Shown here: one piece after another, positions 8,261 to 16,410 of the stretch | Numbering within the stretch: the first letter of the stretch is position 1 | Layout of the letters: each line of letters opens with the position of its first letter | Source of the DNA: Verrucomicrobiaceae bacterium | GTDB lineage: Bacteria > Verrucomicrobiota > Verrucomicrobiia > Verrucomicrobiales > Verrucomicrobiaceae | Assembly (NCBI GenBank): GCA_015075365.1 | Contig: JABTUN010000001.1 | Location: 2,542,001-2,606,000, forward strand | Direction of reading: 5' to 3' | DNA length: 64,000 nucleotides | Position numbers and translations under genes: made by a program | The notes under the pieces: model-generated | Seen by the model: only the letters and a program-made list of their open reading frames with translations | Told to the model about the DNA's origin: nothing | The model's database searches: none

Positions 8261-9493
8261 TCACACGATGCCGAGCGGCTGCTTCATCTCGAAGCCGGGG
8301 AAGATGCTCTTCACGTCGTCGATGCCGACGCGTTTGGTGAGGACTTCGGTGAGGAGGGTGCGGTAGTCGGTGGTGATGGCGAGGTCGGCGCCTTCGTCGA
8401 GGTGCTCGTTGGCGAGGCCGCGCCAGTCGCCGTAGAGGCGGCCGCCTTTCACGCCGCTGCCGAGGACCATGTGGACGCCGCCGTAGCCGTGATCGGTGCC
8501 TTCGCTTTGATTCGATTTGAGCCGACGGCCGAACTCGGTGTGCACGACGATGGTCATCTTCGAATGGAAGCGGCTCATGTCGTTGTAGAAGGCGGCGAGG
8601 GCGCGACTGAGCTCGCTGACCTGCTCGCTGAAGCGATACTCCTGGCTCTCGTGCGTGTCCCAGCCGTCGTAATCGACGGTGGCGACGCGGAGGCCGGCGT
8701 CCATTTTCGCGATCTGCGCGAGGCTGCGGAGACTGTCGCCGAGGCCGCCGATGTCCTCGTAGCTGACGCCTTTTTCGGGGGTGTAGTCCTGCACGTTGCC
8801 ATCGCCATCACGCGGGAGCTTGGTTTGCAGCGCGGTGATGGTGTCGAGCGTGAGTTTGCCGGTGCGGTGGATGCTTTCGCGGCCTTCATAGAGTCGCTTG
8901 AGCAGGGCGACCTGGCGCTCGTGGCCGTAATTGAAGTCGCGTGCCTCGGTCATGGAGACGGCGACTTTGGAATGCAGGAGCGAGTCCGGCAATTCGCCGC
9001 CGACAGCCACCGCAGGCAGCAATCCGCGCGGCGAGAGGGCCTCGATGGTGCGCGTGAGCCAGCCGCTGGCGACGCTGATGTCTTTTTGATCGGCCACGCC
9101 GCGCTCCATCATGTCCTGCGCCTCAAAGTGGCTGCGCGTGCCGTTTTGCAGGCCGCAAGCATGCACCATGGCGAGGTGGCCGCTGTCGTAGAGTTCCTTC
9201 AACGCGCCGGCTTCTTTGTGAAGTCGCATATCGACGCCGTTGAAGCCGTTTTTGAGCGCGAGGCCTTCAAACTTGCCGGACTCGGTGACACGCAGCCATT
9301 CAGGCCGCGCGGCGATGTAGTCTTTGTCGTTCGCGGGGCCGAGGAGATGCAGGCCATCACAACCGCCGCGCAGGAAGAGCACGACGAGCAGGTGATCGCG
9401 GCTTTGCGAAGCATCGGCGGCGAAGGTGAGGCTGGAGATGCGGCTGCCGGTGAGTGCAGCAAGCGAAGAGCAGAGGAATGTGCGGCGGTTCAT
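8261..9493 (-). CDS. DUF1501 domain-containing secreted protein
   Basis: The product is 410 residues and starts MNRRTFLCSSLAALTG, a twin-arginine-like leader typical of this family. Hallmark segments are LLVVLFLRGGCDGLHLL near residue 40, a long central alkaline-phosphatase-like core, RVATVDYDGWDTHESQ (Asp/His metal-binding type) and IVVHTEFGRRLKSN followed by GTDHGYGGVHMVLG near the C-terminus. DUF1501 proteins are abundant in Planctomycetota and Verrucomicrobiota and are generally paired with DUF1800 proteins; the exact substrate is unknown. Here the pair is separated by a GxxExxY gene. The start at 9493 is 13 nt from element A2. Confidence 0.92.
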   Translation of the reverse strand: MNRRTFLCSSLAALTGSRISSLTFAADASQSRDHLLVVLFLRGGCDGLHLLGPANDKDYIAARPEWLRVTESGKFEGLALKNGFNGVDMRLHKEAGALKELYDSGHLAMVHACGLQNGTRSHFEAQDMMERGVADQKDISVASGWLTRTIEALSPRGLLPAVAVGGELPDSLLHSKVAVSMTEARDFNYGHERQVALLKRLYEGRESIHRTGKLTLDTITALQTKLPRDGDGNVQDYTPEKGVSYEDIGGLGDSLRSLAQIAKMDAGLRVATVDYDGWDTHESQEYRFSEQVSELSRALAAFYNDMSRFHSKMTIVVHTEFGRRLKSNQSEGTDHGYGGVHMVLGSGVKGGRLYGDWRGLANEHLDEGADLAITTDYRTLLTEVLTKRVGIDDVKSIFPGFEMKQPLGIV

Positions 9494-9506
9494 GGCGGTC
9501 AGGGTT

Positions 9507-9586
9507 TTGGCAAGAAGATTTGGGGGCAAGAAAATTGGGTTCAGAAGGGATTGGGACAATTTTCCTGCCCGTTAATCTTCTTGCCG
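9507..9586. repeat. palindromic element A, copy A2
   Basis: This copy has the most symmetrical outer arms: TTGGCAAGAAGATT on the left and AATCTTCTTGCC on the right, with inner GGGCAAGAAAATT and AATTTTCCTGCCC. It begins 13 nt from the DUF1501 start codon and ends 4 nt from the stop of the GxxExxY gene (9591). Confidence 0.9.
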
Positions 9587-9590
9587 AGAA

Positions 9591-10385
9591 TCAACGGTTC
9601 AGTGTTTGGAGATGCAGTTCTTGCAGGGTGGTGTTGATCCAGTGAATGGATTTGAGCGGGCTGAGATCGAGGAGGTTTTGGAGGTGCTTTTGCTGGCGAC
9701 GGAGGCTGTTGGATGGGAAGGCGGTGACGGCGAAGGCTTCGTGGTCGTTCAAAAGATGGAAGCGCTGTGCGGCGAGTTGGATGCTGCCGCGCCGCAGAGG
9801 CAGCAGCCGATCGACTTTGTCTTCACCGCCGAGATGCCAGGTGAGTGCCTGGAGATAGAGAGGGGTCTCCAAGCCTGCTCCGAGATCAGCCAGCAGATCG
9901 AGCACGAGTTGGGTGAAGGAGTCTGGCGCGGTCCAGTGATGACGAGTCACTTGATAGCGGAAGCGTGCCTCCGGCATCACCGGGGCGTTGACAAACTCGC
10001 TGCCAACCGAGTTGGGCCTGAAGTTGATGATCTTGCCGCGATTGCTGCCCACCATGAGCAGGTAGTTCAGCAATTGAGCGATGTGAGCCTTGGTGATGGA
10101 TGAGGCGGCTTTGAGCTCATAAATGACGCGGTCTGCCACGACGAGATCGAGTTCGTAAACCTTGCGAAATCCTCTGAAGGTCATCGTGACGGGCATCTCG
10201 CGCACCACGCTCTCAAATCCAGCACCGATGAGTCTTTCTGCCAGATCGGCCTGGTAATTGAGTTCATCGCAAAGCCGCCCGAGTTCGCGATGGCAGGCAA
10301 AAGCATGATCCATGAGCGCAAAATCCACCTCCAGCATCTCTGCCTCGGTCAGACGCGGAAAGGTGATGGGGGCTTGGATCGGCAT
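9591..10385 (-). CDS. GxxExxY-family protein (PD-(D/E)XK-like)
   Basis: The protein has 264 residues from the ATG at 10385. Residues 20-140 match the GxxExxY family. They include the variant motif ELGRLCDELNYQ, then REMPVTMTFRGFRKVYELDLVV, RVIYELKAASSITKAHIAQLLNYL and GKIINFRP. The E-L-K-A segment plus preceding Asp resembles a PD-(D/E)XK nuclease core; family members have no firmly established function. The C-terminal 130 residues are an extension not usual in the short (about 125-residue) members. It interrupts the DUF1800/DUF1501 pair and is bracketed by elements A2 and A3 at 4 nt on each side, which suggests that gene and elements moved together. Confidence 0.85.
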   Translation of the reverse strand: MPIQAPITFPRLTEAEMLEVDFALMDHAFACHRELGRLCDELNYQADLAERLIGAGFESVVREMPVTMTFRGFRKVYELDLVVADRVIYELKAASSITKAHIAQLLNYLLMVGSNRGKIINFRPNSVGSEFVNAPVMPEARFRYQVTRHHWTAPDSFTQLVLDLLADLGAGLETPLYLQALTWHLGGEDKVDRLLPLRRGSIQLAAQRFHLLNDHEAFAVTAFPSNSLRRQQKHLQNLLDLSPLKSIHWINTTLQELHLQTLNR

Positions 10386-10389
10386 GTTT

Positions 10390-10470
10390 TTGACAGGAAG
10401 ATTTTGGGGCAAGAAAGTTTAGATGCAGAGGATTCAGGGAAATATTCTTGCCCTCCAATCTTCTTGCCAA
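10390..10470. repeat. palindromic element A, copy A3
   Basis: Left arm TTGACAGGAAGATT plus GGGCAAGAA, right arm TTCTTGCCC plus AATCTTCTTGCCAA. It starts 4 nt from the GxxExxY start codon (10385) and ends 7 nt from the DUF1800 stop (10478). Confidence 0.9.
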
Positions 10471-10477
10471 ACCAACG

Positions 10478-12166
10478 TCATCTCAATTGATACTCCGGCG
10501 TGGCGGCAACCAACGCGACGAGCTCGCCGAGGTGGTCGGCGAGGTCGGATTCGTCGAGGGTGATTTCGGCGTCGGCTTCGTGATGACGGGGTTTGCCGTC
10601 GTCGTCGTATTCGCGGAACCAGGTGATGAGCTCGTCGCGGGTGTTGGGATCGAGCAGGCCGGGCGCGAGGCGGTCGAGCCAGTGCTCGGCGACTTCCTGC
10701 CAGGTCTTTTTGTCCGGCGGCGTGCTGCGGAGGAGGTTCATGCGCACGACGTCGCCATCGAAGCCGCCGGTGGCGAGATCGCGGGCTAGCTGCCAGCGTT
10801 TGAGCAGGCTGTTCGGGCTCTGCCAGTAGTCGGCGGTGTCGGGATGGCCGGTGGGCGCGCCCCATTGGAAGAGTCGCTGGCCGCATTCGCCGAGCCGCCA
10901 GACGATGTCGCCGTCCGGCCGCACATCGGTGCCGGTGGCGCGGATGAAGCCGCAGAGGTATTCGAGCGGGCGCTTGGTCTTCTGCCCAAAGCCGCCCTGC
11001 ATCTCCGGTGAGAGCAAAATCTCGCGCATGACGTGCGCGATTTGATCGGGCGACTTCGCGTGCTCGCTCCACACTTTGGCGACGCGTTTGACGAGGTCTT
11101 CGTTCGGCTCGTCAGCAATGAAGCGGCGACAGAGTTTGCGGCTCAAGTAGATGGCGGTGCCGGGATGAAAGGCGGCGAGGTCGAGCACGGCCATGCCATC
11201 GGCAAGCGGCGGTTGATTCGGCTCCAACTCGACGCCGAGCACGCGCTTCTGATACGGATCATGCCAGGGCGCGTGGTAGTGAAAACCGCCGGTCTCGGGG
11301 AAGCGCTTTCCGTCGTCGTAATATTCACCGTCGGCGGCGGTCCAGCCGGTGAAGGCCCGCGCGGCCTCATACACGTCCTGGTCAATGAAGCCTTCCGCCT
11401 TGCCATCGAGTGCGCCGGGCACCTCGCGCCATTTTTTGTACAAATGATTGAGATAGTGCTCCGCGCCGAGCGTGTGCAGCTCGAAGAGCTCACGGGCGTA
11501 GTTTTCGTTCGCCGGGCTGGCCTTGCTACTGCGGTTGTTGAGGTAATAGAGCATCGGCAGGCCCTGCGCGACGGCTTGCAGCAGCTCGCGGAAATTGCCG
11601 AGCGCATGCCGGCGGATGACATCGCGATCATACGCGGGCCAGATGGCGCGGATGGTGTTGTCGGCGTCGATGTTGACGTTGAAGTGGTTGTGCCAGAAAT
11701 CGACGAGCAACTCCTTCACCTGCCATTTGGAGTAGCAGGCGCGAATGAGCGTGGCGACCTCGACCTCGAAGGAGCAGCGCTCGACTTCCTGATACGGATA
11801 GTCGTCCTGGCGCTGGACGCGGAAAAGCTGCTCCAGCGGCTTGTCGAGCGCGGTGAGGGCACGTTTCTCCTTCACCTTGAACTTCTGTTTTTCGGCCTTT
11901 TTGCCGTCGGGGGCTTGCGCAGCCATCATGGCGGGCTTTTCGGCCTTCATCATCATCGCGGGCGCCATCATGCCCTCGTGCTCGTATTCGATTTCGAGCT
12001 TGTGGGCGGCGATTCGCTTCACGGCGTCGTCTTTTGCCGACGCGTCCGGTTTGAGCTGCTCCTCGACCCACGCACTCCAGCCGATGCTTTCGACGCGGGC
12101 GATTTCCTCCATCGTGGGGCCAAAGGTGGCGCGATTGAGGGCGATGTAGGTGGCGCTGGGGTTCAT
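10478..12166 (-). CDS. DUF1800 domain-containing protein
   Basis: The product is 562 residues. It opens with the family signature ALNRATFGPTMEEIARVESIGWSAWVEEQL. It also contains WHNHFNVNID, then RDVIRRHALGNFRELLQAV, YLNNRSSKASPANENYARELFELHTLG, and AARAFTGWTA before FHYHAPWHDP; the C-terminal part has RKLCRRFIADEPNEDLV. This identifies it as a DUF1800 protein, a family of unknown function usually encoded beside DUF1501 proteins. An insert rich in Lys, Ala and Met (MMAPAMMMKAEKPAMMAAQAP, about residues 65-85) is unusual. No clear signal peptide is seen. The ATG at 12166 lies 5 nt from element A4. Confidence 0.93.
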   Translation of the reverse strand: MNPSATYIALNRATFGPTMEEIARVESIGWSAWVEEQLKPDASAKDDAVKRIAAHKLEIEYEHEGMMAPAMMMKAEKPAMMAAQAPDGKKAEKQKFKVKEKRALTALDKPLEQLFRVQRQDDYPYQEVERCSFEVEVATLIRACYSKWQVKELLVDFWHNHFNVNIDADNTIRAIWPAYDRDVIRRHALGNFRELLQAVAQGLPMLYYLNNRSSKASPANENYARELFELHTLGAEHYLNHLYKKWREVPGALDGKAEGFIDQDVYEAARAFTGWTAADGEYYDDGKRFPETGGFHYHAPWHDPYQKRVLGVELEPNQPPLADGMAVLDLAAFHPGTAIYLSRKLCRRFIADEPNEDLVKRVAKVWSEHAKSPDQIAHVMREILLSPEMQGGFGQKTKRPLEYLCGFIRATGTDVRPDGDIVWRLGECGQRLFQWGAPTGHPDTADYWQSPNSLLKRWQLARDLATGGFDGDVVRMNLLRSTPPDKKTWQEVAEHWLDRLAPGLLDPNTRDELITWFREYDDDGKPRHHEADAEITLDESDLADHLGELVALVAATPEYQLR

Positions 12167-12171
12167 CGGTT

Positions 12172-12252
12172 TTGGCAGGAAGATTTGGGGGCAAGAATAT
12201 TGGATTGAGAGAGGCTTGGGGAAATTTTCTTGTCCGCGAATGTTCTTGCCAA
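12172..12252. repeat. palindromic element A, copy A4
   Basis: Left arm TTGGCAGGAAGATT plus GGGCAAGAA, right arm TTCTTGTCC plus AATGTTCTTGCCAA. It begins 5 nt from the DUF1800 start codon and ends 2 nt from the stop of the transglutaminase-like gene at 12255, again filling the gap. Confidence 0.9.
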
Positions 12253-12254
12253 AG

Positions 12255-14135
12255 TCACGGATGAGCGATCTCGACCCAGCGGGTCTTCACTTTCTGGTGC
12301 GTGGGGATTTCCCAGCTTTCGCGGTGGTCGAGGTGTTTGGTTTGCTGGTGCTCGCCGGTGCTGTCAGTCCAGGCGAAGGTGACTTTCGAGGCGGTGCCGC
12401 TCACGGGATAAAGCAGATGGCCTTCAGCGCGGAGGTAGCGCTTGCCGCCGGTGTTGTGAAAGCGGACACGGACGTTGCTGGCGGTGTTTTCCGGCAGGTT
12501 GAGCGCGGCGCTCCACATCGACTGCGACCAGAAATCCGCAGGCTCGGCACCGCGACGCTCGATGCGGCCGCCTTTGAGCATGGAGGTCCACGTCTGGCCG
12601 CCGTCGAGCGAGCAATCGATGTGATAAGCGATGTCGGGGCTCGGTGGATTGCTGGAGGCGATCTGCGTGGCCACGTGCAGCCCCTGAATGCTTTCGCCGC
12701 GCGGTGTGGCGAACTCGAGCGTGACCTTCGGCGAATCGAACGCGCCGTCGATGATGCGCGGCGCGGCTTGTTGCTTGTTCGGGCCGTAGCTGACGATGCC
12801 GCGGCCGCTGGCCTCGTAGCGGATGCGCGTGCCGTTTTCCTTCAAGCGCGGAAACGTGGCTGCATTGGCCTGGCAGACGGTGGTGATGGCGATGTTTGCT
12901 TTTTGGAGCTGCGCAGCCGCTGCATCGAAGCGCAGATGATACTGGCGGTGGCCTTTGACGTGATCGGTGAGGTCGAGTCCATCGCGGAAGGTGCCTGCGT
13001 CATTCCAGGACGCACCGCCATCGGTGGAGACGGCGACGGTGCAGGTGGCGCTGCCGCGCAAAACGAGGCCGTTTTTGCCGCCGGGCTTGTAGATGCCCCA
13101 CTCGCTGTCATCCGGCGGTGTGGTGCCGATAATGTAAGGCGTGAAAAACTCGAGCGTGACGTGCTTTTCATCGCTGCTGACGACGCCATCGGCAAAATCG
13201 GGCCGCCAGTGATACACGGCATTGCCATAGCGTGCCTGGCCGTCGATGTGCGGGGTGCCGTTTTGCGAGCCGTGCATCTTTTCCGGCTGATTCACCCAGG
13301 TGCGCGAGCGCTCAGGGCCGGGAATGCCTTTGATCATCGGATTGCGACCCCAAAAGACGAAGGTTTTGCCATCGTCGAGTCCGGGCTCGAACCAACGGCG
13401 GAGGCTTTCGCCCTTGCGGAGCTGCACGAGCGGCGGAGCGCCTGCGTAGCCGGCGCGATACTCCGCGCTGCGATACGACGAATACGATTTGGCATCATCT
13501 TTGTGCAAAGCGCAGACGAGCCAGCCTTTTTGACGCTCGGGATGGAAATCGCGTCGCGTGAAGCGCTCATGATGTTGCGAGATGACATCGAGGCCAAGCA
13601 GCGAGGTGCCCAAGGTATCGTAAATGACGGTGGAGAGGTCGTGATCGAGCAGTGCCCAGCGTCCTTCGCCATACGCGCCGCCTTTGAGGAATACTTCGAG
13701 GCTGTTGTGCCCGTGCGTGCCGGTGACGCGGCTGCGGCAGGGGCCGAGCAGCGCATCCAGCTCCGCGGTCCACTGCGCATGCGTCGTTCCGCAAAGGCCG
13801 AAGCCATGCGCGAAGAGCCCGGTCCAGTAATCGCGCGTAGCATGCTGCGTGTCGTTGGAGAAGCCTTTGCCCCACAGGTTTTCTTTGCCTTCCTCGCCGT
13901 GGGCATAGTGCGTGTTGCGGAAGAACCACGCGGCGAGCGCCTTGTGATGATCGCTGTCGGCTTTGTTACCGGTGGTGCGTTCGTATTGCTCCGCGGCCGT
14001 TTGAGCGAGCTGCTCAAACGACGACATCGCGAGTTCGCCCGGATACCACGGGTGATCGGTGGCGAGCTGCGGATCACCGACGGCGGCGCGCAGCGATGGG
14101 AGGAGGAGAAAGGTCGAAAGCAGGAGCTGGCGCAT
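12255..14135 (-). CDS. secreted transglutaminase-like protein
   Basis: The predicted product has 626 residues and begins MRQLLLSTFLLLPSLRAA, a signal peptide, which fixes the ATG at 14135 over an upstream in-frame ATG. Around residues 105-170 it has the transglutaminase/papain-like triad order: Cys115 in FGLCGTTHAQW, His141/143 in THGHNSLEVFL, and Asp164/166 in LLDHDLSTVIYD. The rest is beta-rich (for example TVAVSTDGGASW and CSLDGGQTWTSM), suggesting Ig-like or BNR-type modules. It heads the minus-strand run with DUF1800, GxxExxY, DUF1501 and the lyase-like gene. The likely role is extracellular peptide or glycan processing; the fold call is inference from motif order. Confidence 0.65.
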   Translation of the reverse strand: MRQLLLSTFLLLPSLRAAVGDPQLATDHPWYPGELAMSSFEQLAQTAAEQYERTTGNKADSDHHKALAAWFFRNTHYAHGEEGKENLWGKGFSNDTQHATRDYWTGLFAHGFGLCGTTHAQWTAELDALLGPCRSRVTGTHGHNSLEVFLKGGAYGEGRWALLDHDLSTVIYDTLGTSLLGLDVISQHHERFTRRDFHPERQKGWLVCALHKDDAKSYSSYRSAEYRAGYAGAPPLVQLRKGESLRRWFEPGLDDGKTFVFWGRNPMIKGIPGPERSRTWVNQPEKMHGSQNGTPHIDGQARYGNAVYHWRPDFADGVVSSDEKHVTLEFFTPYIIGTTPPDDSEWGIYKPGGKNGLVLRGSATCTVAVSTDGGASWNDAGTFRDGLDLTDHVKGHRQYHLRFDAAAAQLQKANIAITTVCQANAATFPRLKENGTRIRYEASGRGIVSYGPNKQQAAPRIIDGAFDSPKVTLEFATPRGESIQGLHVATQIASSNPPSPDIAYHIDCSLDGGQTWTSMLKGGRIERRGAEPADFWSQSMWSAALNLPENTASNVRVRFHNTGGKRYLRAEGHLLYPVSGTASKVTFAWTDSTGEHQQTKHLDHRESWEIPTHQKVKTRWVEIAHP

Positions 14136-14267
14136 GCGGCGGGAGGTAGAGAAGAAAATTGAGGAAGGAAGGCACCCAGTGCCGGTGAGTGAGGTGGTGC
14201 GGTGGCTCACCGGCGGGTGAAGGCTCCTGCATGGTGGCAAGACCAGTGGTGGGCGGTCTGCGGTGGT

Positions 14268-14831
14268 TCATTGGAGAGCGAGGTCATGATTGGAAGTGAC
14301 TTTTTCCCAACGGGCGGCGATGACGTCGAAGGCCTCTTCGAGCGCGAGACGGCCACGGAGCAGATCGCGCTGGATCTCGCGGGCCGGGGCGATGTCGAGG
14401 TCGTAGTAGTAGCGCTCGCCTTGCAGCCCATCGGCATCGGTGAAGGCGATGTGGCCGAGCTGGCTGCCCTCGGCGTATTTCACCGCGGCGATGAGGCCGA
14501 GCACGACCCAGGCGCGCTTCGCGCGCACGATACGCTCATCCTTCGCCTCGAACAGCGGGCGCATGCTGCTGATGAAGATGCCCTGGCGGCCACGCGCATC
14601 GGTGACGGCATGCGGCCACACGCGGGTGGGCACGACGTTTGACACCTCCATCATCGATTCGGCACGGCGGGCGATGTTTTCGAGGGCGTGGAGCTCCACG
14701 CGGTCCAGCACGCGGGGTGCGACAGACTGCGCGGGCGCAGCCAGGCTCTCCATGCCCACGAGGACGAGCACGGGGAGCATGCACGCGGCTGCGGTGAGGT
14801 TGAAGGCAGTGAAGAGCTGGCTGGTTTTCAT
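14268..14831 (-). CDS. exported protein of unknown function
   Basis: The 187-residue product starts MKTSQLFTAFNLTAAACMLP, with a hydrophobic leader up to about residue 32. The mature part holds RRAESMMEVSNVVPTRVWPH and RIVRAKRAWVVLGLIAAVKYAEG, followed by HIAFTDADGLQGERYYYDLD. No family was recognised. It follows the HPF/RaiA-like gene on the same strand with a 33-bp spacer, so the two may be co-transcribed. Confidence 0.7.
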   Translation of the reverse strand: MKTSQLFTAFNLTAAACMLPVLVLVGMESLAAPAQSVAPRVLDRVELHALENIARRAESMMEVSNVVPTRVWPHAVTDARGRQGIFISSMRPLFEAKDERIVRAKRAWVVLGLIAAVKYAEGSQLGHIAFTDADGLQGERYYYDLDIAPAREIQRDLLRGRLALEEAFDVIAARWEKVTSNHDLALQ

Positions 14832-14864
14832 GGTTGGGGGAGGAGTTGAGGCGTTTTCAGCGAA

Positions 14865-15197
14865 CTAGCCGCGATGCATGGCCTTCACGCCGCGCGGCGC
14901 TGAATCGAGCTCGCGCACTTTCATGGCACGCATGGTGAGCGTTTTGCGCACGGAGGCGGTGAGCTTCAGCAGGGCTTCGTCAAAGGTGTGGCCGGCGGCG
15001 CGTGCGAGCACATCCGGGCCGGGAATGCTCAGCATGACGGAGAGATGATACGGCGGCGTGTGCTGCGAGAGCTGCTCGATGCGCACCTGCGCACGCGAGA
15101 TGGGTTTCAAGGCGGCGAATTGCTCGAGCGTCTGATGAATCAGAGATTCCCACTTCGTGCGGGGCTCGCAGCCGAACCAGTCGAGTTGAATGATCAT
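14865..15197 (-). CDS. HPF/RaiA-like ribosome-associated protein
   Basis: The product has 110 residues. The pattern MIIQLDWFGCEP at the start, the alternating strand PYHLSVMLSIPGPDVLARAAG, and the helix ending DEALLKLTASVRKTLTMRAMKVRE resemble short hibernation-promoting factor/sigma-54-modulation proteins, which bind the 30S subunit in stationary phase. It lacks the C-terminal dimerisation domain of long HPFs. Similarity is by overall pattern, so the assignment is moderate. Confidence 0.55.
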   Translation of the reverse strand: MIIQLDWFGCEPRTKWESLIHQTLEQFAALKPISRAQVRIEQLSQHTPPYHLSVMLSIPGPDVLARAAGHTFDEALLKLTASVRKTLTMRAMKVRELDSAPRGVKAMHRG

Positions 15198-15225
15198 GTG
15201 TGGAGTGGTTTGGGAGAGGTTTCCA

Positions 15226-15289
15226 ACGGGAGCCGCGGCACGTCCGCGGGCATGGCCAGGGGTTATTTGGACGCACGCACGGCTCCCGT
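15226..15289. repeat. inverted repeat between HPF-like and lipoprotein genes
   Basis: ACGGGAGCCG (15226-15235) is an exact reverse complement of CGGCTCCCGT (15280-15289), separated by 44 nt. It lies in the 108-bp gap between two minus-strand genes. It could be a transcript hairpin or a remnant of a small palindromic element; no T-run follows, so I do not call it a terminator. Confidence 0.5.
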
Positions 15290-15305
15290 CAGAGGGGCGA
15301 CAGCA

Positions 15306-15455
15306 TCAGGAGTTGTGGGGGAGCCAGCTCCCTTTGCTGTGACGGTTTTCGAGGTCCTCGCCATCGCGGAGGACGACGGGCAGAGGCTTGTCGGTGCTGG
15401 AGCAGGAGACGAGTGCCATCGTGGAGGCGAGGAGGATGAGGAGTTGTGTTTTCAT
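15306..15455 (-). CDS. small lipoprotein
   Basis: A 49-residue product starts MKTQLLILLASTMALVSCSS. The lipobox LVSC directly follows a hydrophobic stretch, so Cys18 should be lipidated. The mature part is short and polar (DKPLPVVLRDGEDLENR). An upstream in-frame ATG at 15488 would displace the leader. No family is recognised. Confidence 0.6.
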   Translation of the reverse strand: MKTQLLILLASTMALVSCSSTDKPLPVVLRDGEDLENRHSKGSWLPHNS

Positions 15456-15552
15456 GGTGTTTGTTGATGACAATCGAGATGCTGGCATGAGCTCCGGGGC
15501 GCACCAATGAGCAGCCTCGCTCCGCGCATCTCAGCAAACGGCTGAGAAGGCC

Positions 15553-16410
15553 TCACCAGTGCTCCGGTCCGGCGGCGACGGCCCGGGACTGGCGCTCCAG
15601 GAACTCGCGTTCCGCCCGCAGCCAGAAATCCAGCTCCTGGCCGTGCGGACGGCCTGCGTGCAGCCAGAGGTGATAAGCCCGCATGCGGATCTCCTCGCGC
15701 AGATGCGGCGCGGTGATGATCACCGGCAGGTCGGCGGGTGCTGGCGCGGTGTTTCGGCATGCCGCAGGCCTTTCGGTGAAATCATCGGCGCTCTCGCTTT
15801 CCATGCTGGCGGTCCCGTTGAGGCGTTTTTCGAAGGCTTTGAGCACCCACTCGCGCTGCGGGTCCGCATCGAGCTGCGTGGCACACACATGCCGCGTGGA
15901 CCATCTGGAAGCCAGGCGGCCCGTGAAGGAACACAGCTGCCCCTGGCTATCCTCCAGCGCCACGAGCAGCGCCCGCTCCTCCTCCTGCTCGATGAGGCTC
16001 TGATCCAGCCAGCGCTCCACCTGCTCCGGCGGGCGGCCGTCCGCGCTGGCGAGCAGAATGAGCGGCGCAGCCTCCGCGATATGACGCGCCATCGCCCGCA
16101 CATCCAGCGCCTCCAGATGATGAAAGGCCCATGAGTAAAACTGCACCCGCGGCGAGCCGCCGAGCAGGCGCTGCATCTGCTCCCGCGCCTGCTGCACGCG
16201 TGGAGCGGAGCCCGGGCCGTCATGCACGGCCACGACGGGAATACGGGACTTCGAGCGAATGGAAAAGCCGGCAGGCTGACGGATGGGGGCGAGGTCCGAA
16301 TTCATGAACACCATGCTGCGTCCACTATTTGGTGCTGCCATGCGCAGCTTCTCGCGGCACGCATCAGCAAGCGGATGAGCGCCTGTCACCGATCCAGCCA
16401 CGCACCTCAT
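15553..16410 (-). CDS. DUF2934-containing protein coupled to the response regulator
   Basis: The 285-residue product ends with a DUF2934-type segment (IRMRAYHLWLHAGRPHGQEL, then a WLRAEREF helix). The central part (RIPVVAVHDGPGSAPRVQQA, then ILLASADGRPPEQVERWLDQ) is of unknown fold. The start at 16410 is supported by an ATGA overlap with the stop of the upstream response-regulator gene and by GGAG about 6 nt before the ATG, which implies translational coupling. Later in-frame ATGs (16341, 16305) are less likely. Its place as the fourth gene of a sensor operon suggests an output or accessory role in that signalling pathway; this is inference. Confidence 0.65.
   Translation of the reverse strand: MRCVAGSVTGAHPLADACREKLRMAAPNSGRSMVFMNSDLAPIRQPAGFSIRSKSRIPVVAVHDGPGSAPRVQQAREQMQRLLGGSPRVQFYSWAFHHLEALDVRAMARHIAEAAPLILLASADGRPPEQVERWLDQSLIEQEEERALLVALEDSQGQLCSFTGRLASRWSTRHVCATQLDADPQREWVLKAFEKRLNGTASMESESADDFTERPAACRNTAPAPADLPVIITAPHLREEIRMRAYHLWLHAGRPHGQELDFWLRAEREFLERQSRAVAAGPEHW

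Noticed and set aside
8172..12252. A elements as IS200/IS605-type transposon ends
   Set aside because: No transposase gene of that family in the window; the elements are palindromic and too short for full IS elements.
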